Part shown: positions 26,301 through 35,689 of the stretch, piece by piece
Layout of the letters: the number at the start of each line of letters is the position of its first letter
How positions within the stretch are numbered: position 1 is the stretch's first letter
From: an uncultured Tateyamaria sp.
GTDB taxonomy: Bacteria; Pseudomonadota; Alphaproteobacteria; Rhodobacterales; Rhodobacteraceae
Length of the DNA stretch: 64,000 nt
Assembly: GCF_947503705.1 (NCBI RefSeq)
Contig: NZ_CANNES010000007.1
Location: 124,001-188,000 of the forward strand
Reading direction: 5' to 3'
Notes under the pieces: model-generated
Told to the model about the DNA's origin: nothing
What the model saw: the letters and a program-made list of their open reading frames with translations, nothing else
The model's database searches: none
Position numbers and translations under genes: made by a program

Positions 26301-26642
26301 TCCTTTGATGTGCGCAACAATCAGGCCGAGTGGAACACATTCCTCTTTGATGTTCTGGGCTATAACCCCGTGACCCACAGCCCTTCCGTTGAAAGCCTTT
26401 TGGCTCGCATCCACCCCGATCAAAGGGCCGAGGCCGCCGAGCGGTTCCAGACTGCCCTGACCGAGGGCAGCAGTTTTGAACTCAACTGCCTGGTGGTTCA
26501 GCCGGACGGGTCGCAAAGCACCTGTGAAATACATGGCAAGGTGCGGCGGGAACGCGGCGGGCGGGTCTCTCATGTCTTTGGCAGTGTCCAGTGCCGCGCC
26601 AGCCGCGACGCCGAACCAATACCGCTGTCCCAAACCCTTTGA
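23310..26642 (+). CDS. CheB-CheR-PAS fusion protein
   Basis: A 1110-residue cytoplasmic multidomain protein. Residues about 30-215 are a CheB methylesterase with catalytic Ser in GIAASAGGLEAVS, His in VVAQHMSPTHKSML and Asp in VLSGTGSDGSYGVQAI, and no receiver domain. Residues about 235-500 are a CheR methyltransferase (RRIARRMVALDIQEYDDYV, SAM site WVVGCATGEEAYSIA). A PAS-like region and a striking coiled-coil with repeated NEELQSTNEE units (about 685-740) follow, then two or three PAS domains to the end. Relatives usually continue into a HisKA/HWE kinase; here the stop comes first and a separate kinase-like gene lies 84 bases on. Confidence 0.93.
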   Translation: MTPTPSAKDAAKTKSAQGPDTSDAIEATDTPAAPPRFVGIAASAGGLEAVSLLAQHLPRNLNAVYVVAQHMSPTHKSMLATLIGRETRLPVHEMTPETTPEADAIYVSPPNTDVIYEDGLLKLRQPSVHPASPKPSADRLFKSLVKECGEACVGIVLSGTGSDGSYGVQAIREAGGITIAQEPGTAKYDGMPTSALQTGCIDLTLAPDLIGTHLEKILARPRNFDDLQSLNDAPNPLGELFGILLARTHVDFRDYKENTLNRRIARRMVALDIQEYDDYVDYCRSRVDEVDALHRDLLISVTRFFRDPDQFDKLRGEMAKVLSRGKTGPLRIWVVGCATGEEAYSIAIMIAEILGGIDMLAVRGVQVFATDIDQNAIDIARKGVYPIAAASDIPAEYLANYFNVGETDITVRPELRAVTLFSHHNIFQDPPFINVDLVTIRNVLIYFNLALQERVLSRLHYALAAGGLLFVGTSETVGEMSVFFEARSNADKVFGKRSSISGELSVEPGARTYQRERRNSSAKSGKTTPALAAEADLSLARAVAPNGMICTRNGSIIEVLGDLSPFIEIRAGATTSLNVKMLIEPLRTEVTSLLSVAVRNETRRSGRWHSVSLPVGNRVRLQVFPFSSKSGGEMQCLVAVDAKFEEIQESRLTELEDADQRAYVERMELEIRSTQEALQQTIEELQTANEELQSTNEEMQSTNEEFQATNEELETSNEELQSTNEELLTVNEELQISSAERHALASELEAMMTTAPYAVALADQALIVRRLSAVAMRLFGLVELPPTGIHLSQCTLPGGFPALAPIANSVLRLQETRRIPILSEGKYYSMVLSPVHDLHRKLIGLSITVTQYDSEPLAHIVEMMGDVTKVAHWSYNLDTKDLLWSNRMFTIHGLDNSGEMPTWDIALSLIHPEDREAEMTAVNNLIRDGGNYQFERRAFGPGGRVLTMRGSTMLTKDAEGNPVQLIGVLWDTAEQTEQTIRLSNMENVHSDLGIGVFSFDVRNNQAEWNTFLFDVLGYNPVTHSPSVESLLARIHPDQRAEAAERFQTALTEGSSFELNCLVVQPDGSQSTCEIHGKVRRERGGRVSHVFGSVQCRASRDAEPIPLSQTL

Positions 26643-26725
26643 GCACCAAGGGCGGGCCTTAACCCAATCTTTACCTTGTCGGGGACAAGTTGCGCGCAAC
26701 GGAATTCGCGACTGGACCCGCTTGA

Positions 26726-27421
26726 ATGGATGCTGCGGCCCCTGACACCCACTCTGACCTGGCGCGTTTGCGCGCGCTGACCCGCGATGTGCATCTGTCC
26801 CTTCTGGCGATGGAGCAGTTGGCCCACACCGCCGCCCATGATCTGCGTACGCCGCTGAACACGCTGTCTGGTCTGCTTCAGCTTTTTGACACCAAGTTCG
26901 CGGATGACCTCCCAGAGGCGGGCCGCGAATATCTCAACTATATGGGCAAAGCCGTGCAGCAGATGGAGGAACTGACCACCCGTTTTCAGGACGATGCGCG
27001 GCGTGCAGGCGCAGATGTGCCGCGCCAACCGGTTGACCTGCATGCAGCCTTGCTCGATCTGCGTTCAAACGTGAAAACCGCCCGGCTGAGCGTTATCGGC
27101 ACCCCGTTTTTCGTCACTGCGCAGCCCGATCTGCTGGCCATGTTGCTGCGGGGCCTTGTCGATGACGCCTCGCGCGCGGATCAACCGCCGGGCCCTGTCA
27201 CGCTCCAGCTGATCCTGCACCGCCAGGACGGATTGCGCCAACTGACCTTGCGCGACCAACGTCGCACTTTCGACCAAAGCGCCATTCCCAGAGCACTGCA
27301 CGCACGCGATACCGGTGGTTTGGCCACCTGTGCCCGCATCTGCCGTCACCACGGTTGGGAGTTGTCTTCCGCACCCGGCGCGGACGGCGGCACCGACCAC
27401 ACGGTATCGTTCGGACGCTGA
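26726..27421 (+). CDS. Histidine-kinase-like protein with degenerate ATPase domain
   Basis: A 231-residue protein. Residues 20-95 form a dimerisation/phospho-acceptor helix pair with a good H-box (LAHTAAHDLRTPLNTLSGLL, His near 40). The following region has the length of an ATPase domain but lacks the expected N-box asparagine (LLRGLVDDASRA) and the DxGxG loop (LRDQRRTFDQSA). Only a weak trace of the G2 region remains (DTGGLATCARICRHHGW). It probably cannot bind ATP and may act as a phosphotransfer protein, as ChpT does. It follows the CheB-CheR-PAS gene and precedes a receiver gene. Confidence 0.7.
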   Translation: MDAAAPDTHSDLARLRALTRDVHLSLLAMEQLAHTAAHDLRTPLNTLSGLLQLFDTKFADDLPEAGREYLNYMGKAVQQMEELTTRFQDDARRAGADVPRQPVDLHAALLDLRSNVKTARLSVIGTPFFVTAQPDLLAMLLRGLVDDASRADQPPGPVTLQLILHRQDGLRQLTLRDQRRTFDQSAIPRALHARDTGGLATCARICRHHGWELSSAPGADGGTDHTVSFGR

Positions 27422-27537
27422 AACGATGGCCGATTACTCTGAATTTGAACCGTATTCTTCACGAACCGTGCGCCCGCTTCAGCAGTTCTTTACCCCGCGC
27501 CCCTATCGGTACCCCCATTGAGAAGACGGAGACGATT

Positions 27538-27960
27538 ATGGCAATGGTATTGCTACTCGAAGACGACGCGGGCCTCAGGTTCACATTTGCACAGACCCTT
27601 GAGGATGCGGGCCACACCGTCATTAGCGTCGCCGACAATGACGCCGCTTTGGCGCAATTGCGCAAATGCACGCCGGATGTCCTGTTGCTTGACCTCATGA
27701 TCAATGGCGCTTTTTCCACCGATGTGGCCGATTATGCGGGCTATGCAGCGCCCGATGCGGCGGTGATCTATGTCACCGGCAGCGGACTTTTCCCAAAGGG
27801 AGAGCTTTTCCGGATGTCGCGCAACGCCCGTTGGGTGCTGCGCAAACCAGTGGATCTGGGTGATCTGGCCAATATGGTCGAACACGCCTGCGCACAGGCC
27901 AGTGTCAACCCCCCGCAATTGCCATTATGCCCGGTGGCGGCTGCCAAGAAAATCGGCTGA
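27538..27960 (+). CDS. Single-domain response regulator
   Basis: A 140-residue receiver starting MAMVLLLEDDAGLRFTFAQT behind GGAG. The phospho-acceptor Asp is in DVLLLDLMINGAFS (about residue 53), Thr/Ser in VIYVTGSGLF and Lys in RWVLRKPVDLGDLA. No output domain is attached. It closes the signalling island and is convergent with the LodB-like gene, only 9 bases away. Confidence 0.88.
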   Translation: MAMVLLLEDDAGLRFTFAQTLEDAGHTVISVADNDAALAQLRKCTPDVLLLDLMINGAFSTDVADYAGYAAPDAAVIYVTGSGLFPKGELFRMSRNARWVLRKPVDLGDLANMVEHACAQASVNPPQLPLCPVAAAKKIG

Positions 27961-27969
27961 ACCGCCCCG

Positions 27970-29058
27970 TCAAACAGGGGATGGTTCCGCGTCCTGCGGA
28001 TGACCGGCCAGGGCCACGCGACGCGCCCAAAACCGGCTTTTGACCCAGCGCCGTTCGCGCGCATACACGGCGTGGCGCGCCTCCAGATACTCCTGCACAC
28101 CTTTGGCCACGCTGTCGCTGTAGGCCTGCATCGCGCCCCGATCCTGCGCCAGGTAAGCGTCCGACGCTTGAATGGCGGTCCACAGCGCCGTCGTCATCCC
28201 GTGGGACGACAATGGATCAAAGGCAGCCGCCGCATCACCGATAGCCACCCACCCCGCCCCGATCGCAGGCGCAACCCAGCTGCTGTTTGTGGTGATCCGC
28301 CGGGGCACGCTCTGCATTGCAAAACCATAATCGCGCAGATAGGCACCGATGGCTTCCGGCACGCGCGCCTGCGTTTCAAGCGCTGCATTCTTGAACCCCG
28401 GCAGGTCCGCGTCTGTGTAAAAATTTACAACCGCGCGATTGTCGGCAAGCAGGGACATGTACCACCAGCCCCGTTCTTCGGCCTCGATGAGGGTCACGGG
28501 GCGCGGGGCCTCGCCGTTTTCGCACGCAAAAACGGCATATTGACAGGCAAGCTTATCTGCCTGAAAGCGCGCAGCATATTGCCCGGCCACCACCGCCTTG
28601 CGCCCCGTCGCGTCAAAGACAAAGCCCGCTTTGACCGCCTGCCCAGCCACATCCAGATGCCAGCACCCATCCACAACGGTTACGCCCGTCACGTCCTCTT
28701 CGAACCGCGTGGCCCCTGCCGCAATGGCCTGGGCGGTCAGCGCATCTTCGAAGGCACCGCGATCCAGGACGGTGGGTGGCCCTTCAAGCTGAACAATTGC
28801 GTTGCGCGCAACCAACAGATTACTGCCCCAGGCCGAATAGGTGCCATGGGCGTGGCGGTGCACTTGCGCGCGCAGCATCGCATCCGAGCCAAGCGTTTTC
28901 AGCAGCGGAATGGCCGCAGCACTCAGATGTTCACCTGGCTTGAACGCATTCCCGCGCGGGGCGGCAATCCACAAGGGCCGCGCCCCACCTTGCGCCAAAC
29001 GCAAAGCGGCCGCCGCCCCCGCAATCCCACCGCCCAAGACGGCCACATCATGGATCAA
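27970..29058 (-). CDS. LodB-like flavin-dependent oxidoreductase (CTQ maturation)
   Basis: A 362-residue FAD protein of the geranylgeranyl-reductase/halogenase superfamily. The dinucleotide site is VAVLGGGIAGAAAALRLAQG at the N-terminus, followed by FVFDATGRKAV (about 148) and the second FAD motif GWVAIGDAAAAFDPLSSHG (about 270). Proteins of this kind encoded beside LodA-type oxidases are needed to form their cysteine tryptophylquinone cofactor. Here the start overlaps the LodA-like stop by four bases. That pairing, rather than the sequence alone, supports the call. Confidence 0.8.
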   Translation of the reverse strand: MIHDVAVLGGGIAGAAAALRLAQGGARPLWIAAPRGNAFKPGEHLSAAAIPLLKTLGSDAMLRAQVHRHAHGTYSAWGSNLLVARNAIVQLEGPPTVLDRGAFEDALTAQAIAAGATRFEEDVTGVTVVDGCWHLDVAGQAVKAGFVFDATGRKAVVAGQYAARFQADKLACQYAVFACENGEAPRPVTLIEAEERGWWYMSLLADNRAVVNFYTDADLPGFKNAALETQARVPEAIGAYLRDYGFAMQSVPRRITTNSSWVAPAIGAGWVAIGDAAAAFDPLSSHGMTTALWTAIQASDAYLAQDRGAMQAYSDSVAKGVQEYLEARHAVYARERRWVKSRFWARRVALAGHPQDAEPSPV

Positions 29059-31082
29059 TTGGGCAGCATCCCCTGGCTTGGCCGCCAGTCAAACCGCGTT
29101 TCCATATTATCGGCATGCTGCATTTCGACAAAGACATCGCCGCGCGGCGAGGGCATGCGCACGACAAAGCCCATGCGCTCCCAGACGGTGATCATGTTGG
29201 TGATGCCGTCCCAATAGCTGCCGTTGGCGTGATAGCCGATGCCCGCCACGCCGCGCGACCAACTTATGCGACTGTCCAGAAACTTGTCGCGTTCGTCTTG
29301 CGTCAACCCATCGTCAAGAGCGGCGGCATAATACGCCTCGGGCAACACATCGATGGGCAACAGGGCGGGCCACCACACGGCCGTCGGATAGTTCTGCTGC
29401 ATCAGCACCTGCTGGCAACTGAACGCGTCGCACTGCCAGGGCAAACCCATCCAGCGCGTCAGATCGCCCGCCATTTGCGGCCCGATCGGGGGCGGCGTGT
29501 CGCCAAACCCATTGAACGCGACATCCGGCGTCAAAAGCCGCCCGAGGTTCTGGTTCAGGCTGTCGCGGTCCCCATGGGCGATGCGGAAAAGCTCGGCCCC
29601 GTCGTCATATTCATGCGCATACATTTCCTTGAGGCGCAGGTAATAGGTCAGCTCAACGCCCGGATGGAATGCACCCCCTGACAGCGGCTCCAACGCGGCC
29701 TGGGTCAGCGCACCGGGCTGCAATTCCAGCGGAATATCGTCAAAACTGGCGTAATCCGTGACCGCATCTTCGGCCGCCTGACCGTTATAGTCATCGACAA
29801 AGGCCCCCGCCGCCCAGGCCCTCAGATACTCGTATTGCAGCTTGGGGAACTGGAACCATTGCAGCGGGCTGCCATCGTAATTCACGCCATCGCCCAGCAT
29901 ATAGGGGATTTTCAGCCGCTCTTCGATATAGGCGCTGTCGGTCAGGTTATAGGGGTCGCGGAAGAGGTCAAAGATCTCCATCCGAAACGCCTCATTTTCA
30001 GGGCTCGGATCGGCCAGGCGGGCCACATATGCAGGATCGCCCAGATCACCGATGGCCATCCAGCCCTGGCGCAGATTGGCCGCCTGCGTCACCCATTCCA
30101 TCAGGGCGATGCGGCGGAAAGTCGGATAGATATAGGTCATGAACGAGATTGGCAGATCGGGCAAATCGGCCCAGCCCGCCTGCACGTTCATATCCGCAAC
30201 CACATCGTACATGGTAGTGATGGGCGGGATTTCGGGGGCAAAATTCGGGCCCACACAAGCCACCCAGGATGGTTCGGCCTCAAACACTTCACCGTTGATC
30301 TCGACGCTGGCTGTCACCGGACCGTCGCACCAATCATCATGCCACGCATTGTTGTCGGCAAAGCTCGTGATTGCCGCGCCACTGGGCGAATTGGACACCC
30401 CATCGGGCGGAACAACCATCAACCGTCCCGCATCATCTGTGCGCAATTGCCCCAAGCCCACCGCGGCGGCATCAGCCTGCCCGCCCCAGAACGTGCCTTC
30501 GAACTGATAATCCGGATCGCCACCGCCCGCATTCGTATCCGCGCCAGAGATTTCGAGCAAACCGCCATCAATGATCAGGTTTTCCTCGCGATCCTGATCG
30601 GACACAAAATACTGATTGCGCTTTTGCGAGGGCAGTCCGGGGGCCAGATCGCCATTGTCGAGCGGGTTGTTAAAGCCATACCAATTGGCCTTGGTATTGG
30701 CCAAATGCACGCCCCAAGTGATGCCGTCCCCGGTCACTTCCCCGATGATATTGTCCTCATCATCAAAGGCGTAGACGCGAAAACGCTGAACCTGCTTCTT
30801 GACCTTCTCCAACCCGTCCTTGAAATTTCCATCCGCAGGCATGGGCGGAAGACCCGGGACTTCGGGCGCATAAAACCAGCTTTCCGCGCCGCCGACCCGG
30901 CAAATGCCGATGGCAGGATAAATCCGAACCTTCGCCACGGCCGCACCGGATGGGGCCGCACCATAGGCGCTTCGTGTGTCGATATTGGCCCGTGCGGGCA
31001 TCGGCGCACCCGCGATCAGGGCGGCACTGGACGCCATGCCCAAAAATTGGCGGCGCGAGGCGTGAGTGGAATGATCGGTCAT
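29055..31082 (-). CDS. LodA/GoxA-like CTQ-dependent amino-acid oxidase
   Basis: A 675-residue protein of the LodA family, quinoprotein oxidases that oxidise an amino acid and release H2O2. Family features are VRIYPAIGICRVGGAESWFY at residue 51, FEAEPSWVACVGPNFAPE (about 265), YLRLKEMYAHEYDD, and LTRWMGLPWQCDAFSCQQ near 540-558. The D-x-x-x-C spacing (Asp552, Cys556) matches the catalytic Asp and cofactor Cys of known members. The partner Trp is one of several downstream (570, 571, 608, 624, 634) and I cannot decide which. An N-terminal SRRQFLGMASSAALIAGAPM looks like a twin-arginine signal, so export in folded form is likely. The substrate is unknown. Confidence 0.82.
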   Translation of the reverse strand: MTDHSTHASRRQFLGMASSAALIAGAPMPARANIDTRSAYGAAPSGAAVAKVRIYPAIGICRVGGAESWFYAPEVPGLPPMPADGNFKDGLEKVKKQVQRFRVYAFDDEDNIIGEVTGDGITWGVHLANTKANWYGFNNPLDNGDLAPGLPSQKRNQYFVSDQDREENLIIDGGLLEISGADTNAGGGDPDYQFEGTFWGGQADAAAVGLGQLRTDDAGRLMVVPPDGVSNSPSGAAITSFADNNAWHDDWCDGPVTASVEINGEVFEAEPSWVACVGPNFAPEIPPITTMYDVVADMNVQAGWADLPDLPISFMTYIYPTFRRIALMEWVTQAANLRQGWMAIGDLGDPAYVARLADPSPENEAFRMEIFDLFRDPYNLTDSAYIEERLKIPYMLGDGVNYDGSPLQWFQFPKLQYEYLRAWAAGAFVDDYNGQAAEDAVTDYASFDDIPLELQPGALTQAALEPLSGGAFHPGVELTYYLRLKEMYAHEYDDGAELFRIAHGDRDSLNQNLGRLLTPDVAFNGFGDTPPPIGPQMAGDLTRWMGLPWQCDAFSCQQVLMQQNYPTAVWWPALLPIDVLPEAYYAAALDDGLTQDERDKFLDSRISWSRGVAGIGYHANGSYWDGITNMITVWERMGFVVRMPSPRGDVFVEMQHADNMETRFDWRPSQGMLPN

Positions 31083-31174
31083 AATAAAATCCTGAAAATA
31101 GTTGCCTTCGGGGGGCAGCGTCTACGCAAAGCCGGAAAAAATCAACTCTAGGCTGTAGGTTCGCGCCGTTTCCG

Positions 31175-32200
31175 TCACCCTTTTGCGATGGCACCGGCGA
31201 CCGCGCGCACTGTTGCGCCGCGCAATGGGCCCGTGGCACAAACCGCCCAGAGGCCGTGGTCGCGACAAAACCGGTTTTGTGCGCGGATGGTGCGCGCGGT
31301 CATTTGCCCATTGATCCGCCCCCCATACAGCCCCCGCGCCCGCAGCTCTTTTTGCAACACGCGCACCCAGGCATTCTTGTTGATCCAAAACGCGGTGCTG
31401 GCGGCGCGGGCGTAGTTCTGCGGCTCCGTTTCGGCCAGCGTGGCCTCAACCCTGGTCCAGAATTGGCTTGGCGCGATCAGCGCCGCTATGCGGATACGTT
31501 CAGCAGAAAGAACACGGTCACTGATCCCCGGAACGGCTGCTAAATCCTGCCTCAACTTTGTCCCTTTTGTTCCCCCAAGCCGCGCGAGATAGACCAAGGC
31601 CGCTTCGGCAAAGCGTGCATCCCCTGACAGTCCTGCGGCCACCACCTGCGCCACGACGCGCTCGGGCGCAGAGCCGGGCAAACGGCCCCAGTTGTGGCGC
31701 TGGATCAAGTCACGCGCCGCCTGTGCATCCCCTGCCGCGGCAAGCTGTTCCAGCAATTCACGCCCAAAGGCCCGGTCTGACGCATCGCCAAAATGCCGAT
31801 CCACATGCGATGTCGCCAACAGGCGTTCGGTGCCGGGCAAGCCCGCCGCCGCCCCGGTTTCGAGCAGGGTCAAGGCCGCCTCTGCCTGCCCCATATCCAT
31901 CAGGGTCCGAGCCAGCGACGCGGTCGACCAAGGCCGTCCAGCGGCGACGGCGCGCGCATACCAATCGCGCGCCGCCTCCAGGTTTTGCGGGGTGCCACGG
32001 CCGTGGCGATAGTAGCCCCCCAATCGATCCATCGCAGGCACATGCCCCTCCCGGGCCAGGGTGTGCATCGCGTGAAAGGCCGCATCCGGATCGGCCCTTT
32101 CCTGCAAGATGATCGTTTGAAACAGTGCGCCCTGGCCCTGCGCCTGGGCCGCCCCGACCAAAGCCAAAACCGCCGAAATGGCGTAAACGACATGTTTCAT
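31175..32200 (-). CDS. Secreted Sel1-repeat protein with peptidoglycan-binding-like end
   Basis: A 341-residue protein. MKHVVYAISAVLALVGAAQA is a signal peptide. Residues 25-230 read as helical Sel1/TPR-type repeats (AMDRLGGYYRHGRGTPQNLE, AARDWYARAVAAGRPW, LARTLMDMGQAEAALTLLE). The C-terminus (about 285-325) resembles a peptidoglycan-binding domain (LQKELRARGLYGGRINGQMT). Periplasmic repeat scaffolds are standard parts of alginate and cellulose export machines (AlgK, BcsC), and this gene lies 28 bases after the RTX gene in the polysaccharide locus. I infer an assembly scaffold role. Confidence 0.7.
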   Translation of the reverse strand: MKHVVYAISAVLALVGAAQAQGQGALFQTIILQERADPDAAFHAMHTLAREGHVPAMDRLGGYYRHGRGTPQNLEAARDWYARAVAAGRPWSTASLARTLMDMGQAEAALTLLETGAAAGLPGTERLLATSHVDRHFGDASDRAFGRELLEQLAAAGDAQAARDLIQRHNWGRLPGSAPERVVAQVVAAGLSGDARFAEAALVYLARLGGTKGTKLRQDLAAVPGISDRVLSAERIRIAALIAPSQFWTRVEATLAETEPQNYARAASTAFWINKNAWVRVLQKELRARGLYGGRINGQMTARTIRAQNRFCRDHGLWAVCATGPLRGATVRAVAGAIAKG

Positions 32201-32228
32201 GCGAACCTCCCCTTCCCGGCTCCACCGC

Positions 32229-33812
32229 TTAAAACAGCAGCAAATCCAACGTGTTGTTGTAAAAGCTGTTGCCGCCATCCGCGTGATCCACGATCAGGAT
32301 GCTTTGCGCACCAGACAAGGTGATCAGGATGTCACCATTGTCCTGTTGCGTGATGTGATCCGCGACCCATGCGTCAAAGTCACTCTGCGCCGCAACCAGA
32401 TCAAAGGCGGTCAGGTCGATGGTGTCGGCATTGCCGCCATAGGCTTTGAAATCGGTGATCGTGTCCCGGAAAAAGCCGTTATCGGCCTCAAATACAAACA
32501 CATCCGCGCCGCCGCCACCGGTCAGCGTATTGATCCCCGTGCCACCCGACAACATATCCTGCCCCGCGCCGCCATTCAGCACATCCGCACCACTGCCACC
32601 GTCCAGCGTGTCATGGCCCCAGGATCCGTCAAGGGTGTCAGCCCCCGCGCCGCCCAACAACACGTCATCGCCCGACCCGCCGTTCAACAGGTCGCCGCCG
32701 GTGCCGCCGTCCAGACTGTCTGCGCCACCACCGCCCGACAGCAGATCGACGCCGCCCCCGCCGTCCAGCGTGTCATGGCCTGAATGGCCCAACAGCGTGT
32801 CATTGCCGGTGCCGCCCGCCAAGGCGTCATGGCCCAGACCGCCGCCCAAAAGGTCCGCGCCGCCATCGCCCGACAGCACATCATCGCCGTCGCCGCCAGC
32901 CAGAATGTCGTTGCCGCTCCCACCGCTCAGCGTGTCGTTGTCGGCACGCCCATAAAGCGTGTCAGCGCCAGTCCCGCCGCTCAGGTCGTCATTGCCGCTG
33001 CCCCCGGCCAGCCGGTCATTGCCCGCGTCCCCGCGCAGCACGTCATCATCGTCACCGCCCCACAGGCTGTCCGCGCCGATGCCGCCACTCAGGTCATCCT
33101 GACCGGCGCCGCCATGCATCCGGTCATGGCCGAAACCGCCACCCAGAACGTCGTCGCCATCCGCACCGTAAAGGCGGTCGTGCCCTGCATCCCCGGTCAT
33201 TGCATCCGATCCGGTGCCGCCGAACAGGGCGTCAGCGCCCGTGCCGCCTTCCAGCACATCATGCCCGGCCCCGCCAAAAAGGCGGTCGATACCGTCCTCA
33301 CCCGCAACGCTGTCGTCACCCTCGGCGCCGTGCAGCCGGTCATCGCCACCGCCACCGGCCAGCGTGTCGCCCTCGGCCCCGCCAAACAGGCGATCGGTGC
33401 CCGCATCCCCGGCCATGGTATCCGCACCGGTCCCGCCATACAGACGGTCATTGCCCGTGCCACCTGACATCTCGTCGTTGCCGGCACCGCCCCAAAGCCG
33501 GTCGTCAATGCCGCCCCCAGCACCTGTGCCAGCACCGGTCACGTCGCCACCATTGATGACGTCATTGCCCGCGCCGCCAAAAATGCGGTCGGCCCCCGCA
33601 TCCCCATTCAGCGCATCATCGCCCAGCCCGCCACGCAGGGTGTCAGCCCCGGATGCGCCATGCACCGTGTCGTCGCCGCCCTGGGCATAGACCTGATCGG
33701 CGCTGTTGCCGCTGTCGATGCTGTCATCGCCTGCCTTGGCATGGACGCGGTCACTGCCTGCACCGCCGTCAATCGTGTCGGCCTCAGCCGTGCCATAGAT
33801 ATGTCGTGTCAT
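32229..33812 (-). CDS. RTX calcium-binding repeat protein, type I secreted
   Basis: A 527-residue protein consisting of some forty nonapeptide RTX repeats of the form GGxGxDxLx, from residue 5 ([17 protein letters not shown]) to about 435. It ends in [20 protein letters not shown] and a last 80 residues typical of type I secretion signals ([20 protein letters not shown], ending LDLLLF). No enzymatic domain is visible. Calcium folds such repeats outside the cell into parallel beta-rolls. With glycosyltransferase upstream and scaffold gene downstream, a matrix or polysaccharide-associated role is likely. AAGGA precedes the start. No type I transporter lies in the window. Confidence 0.9.
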   Translation of the reverse strand: MTRHIYGTAEADTIDGGAGSDRVHAKAGDDSIDSGNSADQVYAQGGDDTVHGASGADTLRGGLGDDALNGDAGADRIFGGAGNDVINGGDVTGAGTGAGGGIDDRLWGGAGNDEMSGGTGNDRLYGGTGADTMAGDAGTDRLFGGAEGDTLAGGGGDDRLHGAEGDDSVAGEDGIDRLFGGAGHDVLEGGTGADALFGGTGSDAMTGDAGHDRLYGADGDDVLGGGFGHDRMHGGAGQDDLSGGIGADSLWGGDDDDVLRGDAGNDRLAGGSGNDDLSGGTGADTLYGRADNDTLSGGSGNDILAGGDGDDVLSGDGGADLLGGGLGHDALAGGTGNDTLLGHSGHDTLDGGGGVDLLSGGGGADSLDGGTGGDLLNGGSGDDVLLGGAGADTLDGSWGHDTLDGGSGADVLNGGAGQDMLSGGTGINTLTGGGGADVFVFEADNGFFRDTITDFKAYGGNADTIDLTAFDLVAAQSDFDAWVADHITQQDNGDILITLSGAQSILIVDHADGGNSFYNNTLDLLLF

Positions 33813-33853
33813 TGGTTTTGTCCTTGGTTTCAGAAGGTTGAAGTCCCGGTGGC

Positions 33854-35689
33854 TCAGGCCACGCGGATCGGTTTGTCCGGCACCAGATCAAGGCGAATGA
33901 CCCGTTCCAGGTCTTCGGCCTTTACGTCGATCAGGATGCTCAGCATGGATTCGAGGGTGAAATAGGCCCGCAAAACGCGGAAAATCAGGTATTCGGGCAG
34001 CGCGATGATGCCCCGCGGTACCCCGTTCAAAAGCGAGGCGGCCACCGCCATGATCGCAGGCGCGCCCGTGGTCACGGCCACGATGGATTGCCAGACGATG
34101 GGCGTGTTTTCGTTGAAGGCGAGGCCCCATTCGAGCCCGCCAAAGATGATCAGCGGCACCAGCATCGCGCGGCGTGCCGAGTTGATCAGCATATAGGGCA
34201 GGATCACCTTGCCCCGCAGCGTCAGGTTCGGCCCATAGATCAGGTCCCGGCAGCGCGACGAGATATGATAGATCGACCGGAACCAGCGCATCCGTTGCTC
34301 GCGCATATGGCTGTAGGACGACGGCACCTCAGAGATATAGCGGATCTTGGGGTCCACGACCGAATGAAAGCCAAGCTCGCCGATGCGCAGCGAAATATCG
34401 GTGTCCTCGCCGTTCATCCCCTCGACAAAACCGCCCAAGTAACGCGGGTGATGGCTGCGGTAGACGACGAACATGCCCGGAATGCCCACGACCCCGTTCA
34501 CCGCTCCCATGGCCACCGAGTAAAACCCGTGTTTCACCAGCACCTCCAGCAGGCGGGCCCGGTCGAAAAGCGCCCCACCGGGGGGCACGGGCACGCCGCC
34601 TACGACGCCCACGGCAGGGTCGGTGAAATAGGGCATCGCGCGGCTGAAATTGTCCTCGCCCACCAGCGTGTCGGCGTCCACGCGCACCAGAAATTCGGTC
34701 TCGCAGGCGTCAAGGCCCGCATTCAGCGCATTGGATTTGCCGGGCTTGGGCACGTTGATCACCCGCCCCTTGGCGGCTTTGCAGGCGGTCAGGGTCTCGC
34801 GCGCGATCTCTTCGGTGTCGTCGGTCGAATTGTTGTTCATGATCAGGATGTGCACCTCGCCCCCGTAATGGGCGGCGGCGCGATCCATCGCGTTGATCGT
34901 GTCGCGGATGATGTAGCTCTCGTTATGCGCGGGCACAATGACGGAAACCGGCGGATTGAACTTGCGTTTTTTCGCCGTCAGCACGTCATAGATGGCCAGC
35001 AGATAAAGCTGCGCAAAAAGCACGGGCAGGAACAGGAACACCCCCGGCCCGATGCCGCCCAGCAAAGTCCAGCTGCGCATGACCTCGACGGCGTGCAGCT
35101 TCATGCCGCCCGCCCAAATGGCGATGGCTGCGGCAACAGCGATGGTCAACCCGAGGCGCAGGATCGCGCGCATCTGGCTCACCGGAATATGCTCGATCCG
35201 GATACGGGCGGGCATGAACCCCCGTTCCAGCAGCTTGAACGAATAGACCGCAAAGCCAAAAAGCCCCGAGGCGATGGCACTGAAATGCAGCGAAAAGGAT
35301 GACCCAAGCACGTGATGCGCCGTGGCATTGGCCAGGTCGAACACCGCACAGCCCGCCAGAAAGGTCAGGACCATATCGAGGGCAAAGAGCGTACGCTCGC
35401 GTATGCCCCCCGAACTGAACGCGGCAAAGGCCACAAAGAACGAGATCAGAAAGATGCGGATCGCGATGGCGTGTCGCCCGGAATGGAGCGAAAACACATA
35501 GTCCCGGTTGGGAAAGACACCCGACACCAGATCGGTGTTCACCAGCCACAGCTGTGCCGCCGCCAGCGTGGTGAACAGGGCCAGCATCTTGGGCGCCTGC
35601 CACTCCGATACCGGCCCGGCAAAGCGTTTGGGCGCGCTGTCGACAGAGATATAGTTGATCTGCTCACGCTTGTCCTCTGCGTCGCTCAT
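33854..35689 (-). CDS. Processive family 2 glycosyltransferase (BcsA/NodC-like)
   Basis: A 611-residue polytopic membrane enzyme. Several N-terminal helices (about residues 30-230) precede a GT2 domain with [18 protein letters not shown] (about 250), [23 protein letters not shown] (DxD-like), [18 protein letters not shown] (acceptor Asp) and [13 protein letters not shown] (the QxxRW site of processive synthases, as RMRW). Three or four C-terminal helices follow. No PilZ domain is seen, so direct c-di-GMP control like that of BcsA is not expected. The start overlaps the BcsB-like gene by four bases. The polymer made is unknown; a sulfoquinovose donor is suggested by the neighbouring synthase. 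Confidence 0.88.
   Translation of the reverse strand: MSDAEDKREQINYISVDSAPKRFAGPVSEWQAPKMLALFTTLAAAQLWLVNTDLVSGVFPNRDYVFSLHSGRHAIAIRIFLISFFVAFAAFSSGGIRERTLFALDMVLTFLAGCAVFDLANATAHHVLGSSFSLHFSAIASGLFGFAVYSFKLLERGFMPARIRIEHIPVSQMRAILRLGLTIAVAAAIAIWAGGMKLHAVEVMRSWTLLGGIGPGVFLFLPVLFAQLYLLAIYDVLTAKKRKFNPPVSVIVPAHNESYIIRDTINAMDRAAAHYGGEVHILIMNNNSTDDTEEIARETLTACKAAKGRVINVPKPGKSNALNAGLDACETEFLVRVDADTLVGEDNFSRAMPYFTDPAVGVVGGVPVPPGGALFDRARLLEVLVKHGFYSVAMGAVNGVVGIPGMFVVYRSHHPRYLGGFVEGMNGEDTDISLRIGELGFHSVVDPKIRYISEVPSSYSHMREQRMRWFRSIYHISSRCRDLIYGPNLTLRGKVILPYMLINSARRAMLVPLIIFGGLEWGLAFNENTPIVWQSIVAVTTGAPAIMAVAASLLNGVPRGIIALPEYLIFRVLRAYFTLESMLSILIDVKAEDLERVIRLDLVPDKPIRVA

Noticed and set aside
32230-33800. 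Regularly spaced DNA repeats resembling a repeat array or CRISPR
   Set aside because: The periodicity is 27 bases, the codon repeat of RTX nonapeptides, without spacers or conserved DNA direct repeats. It is explained by the protein.
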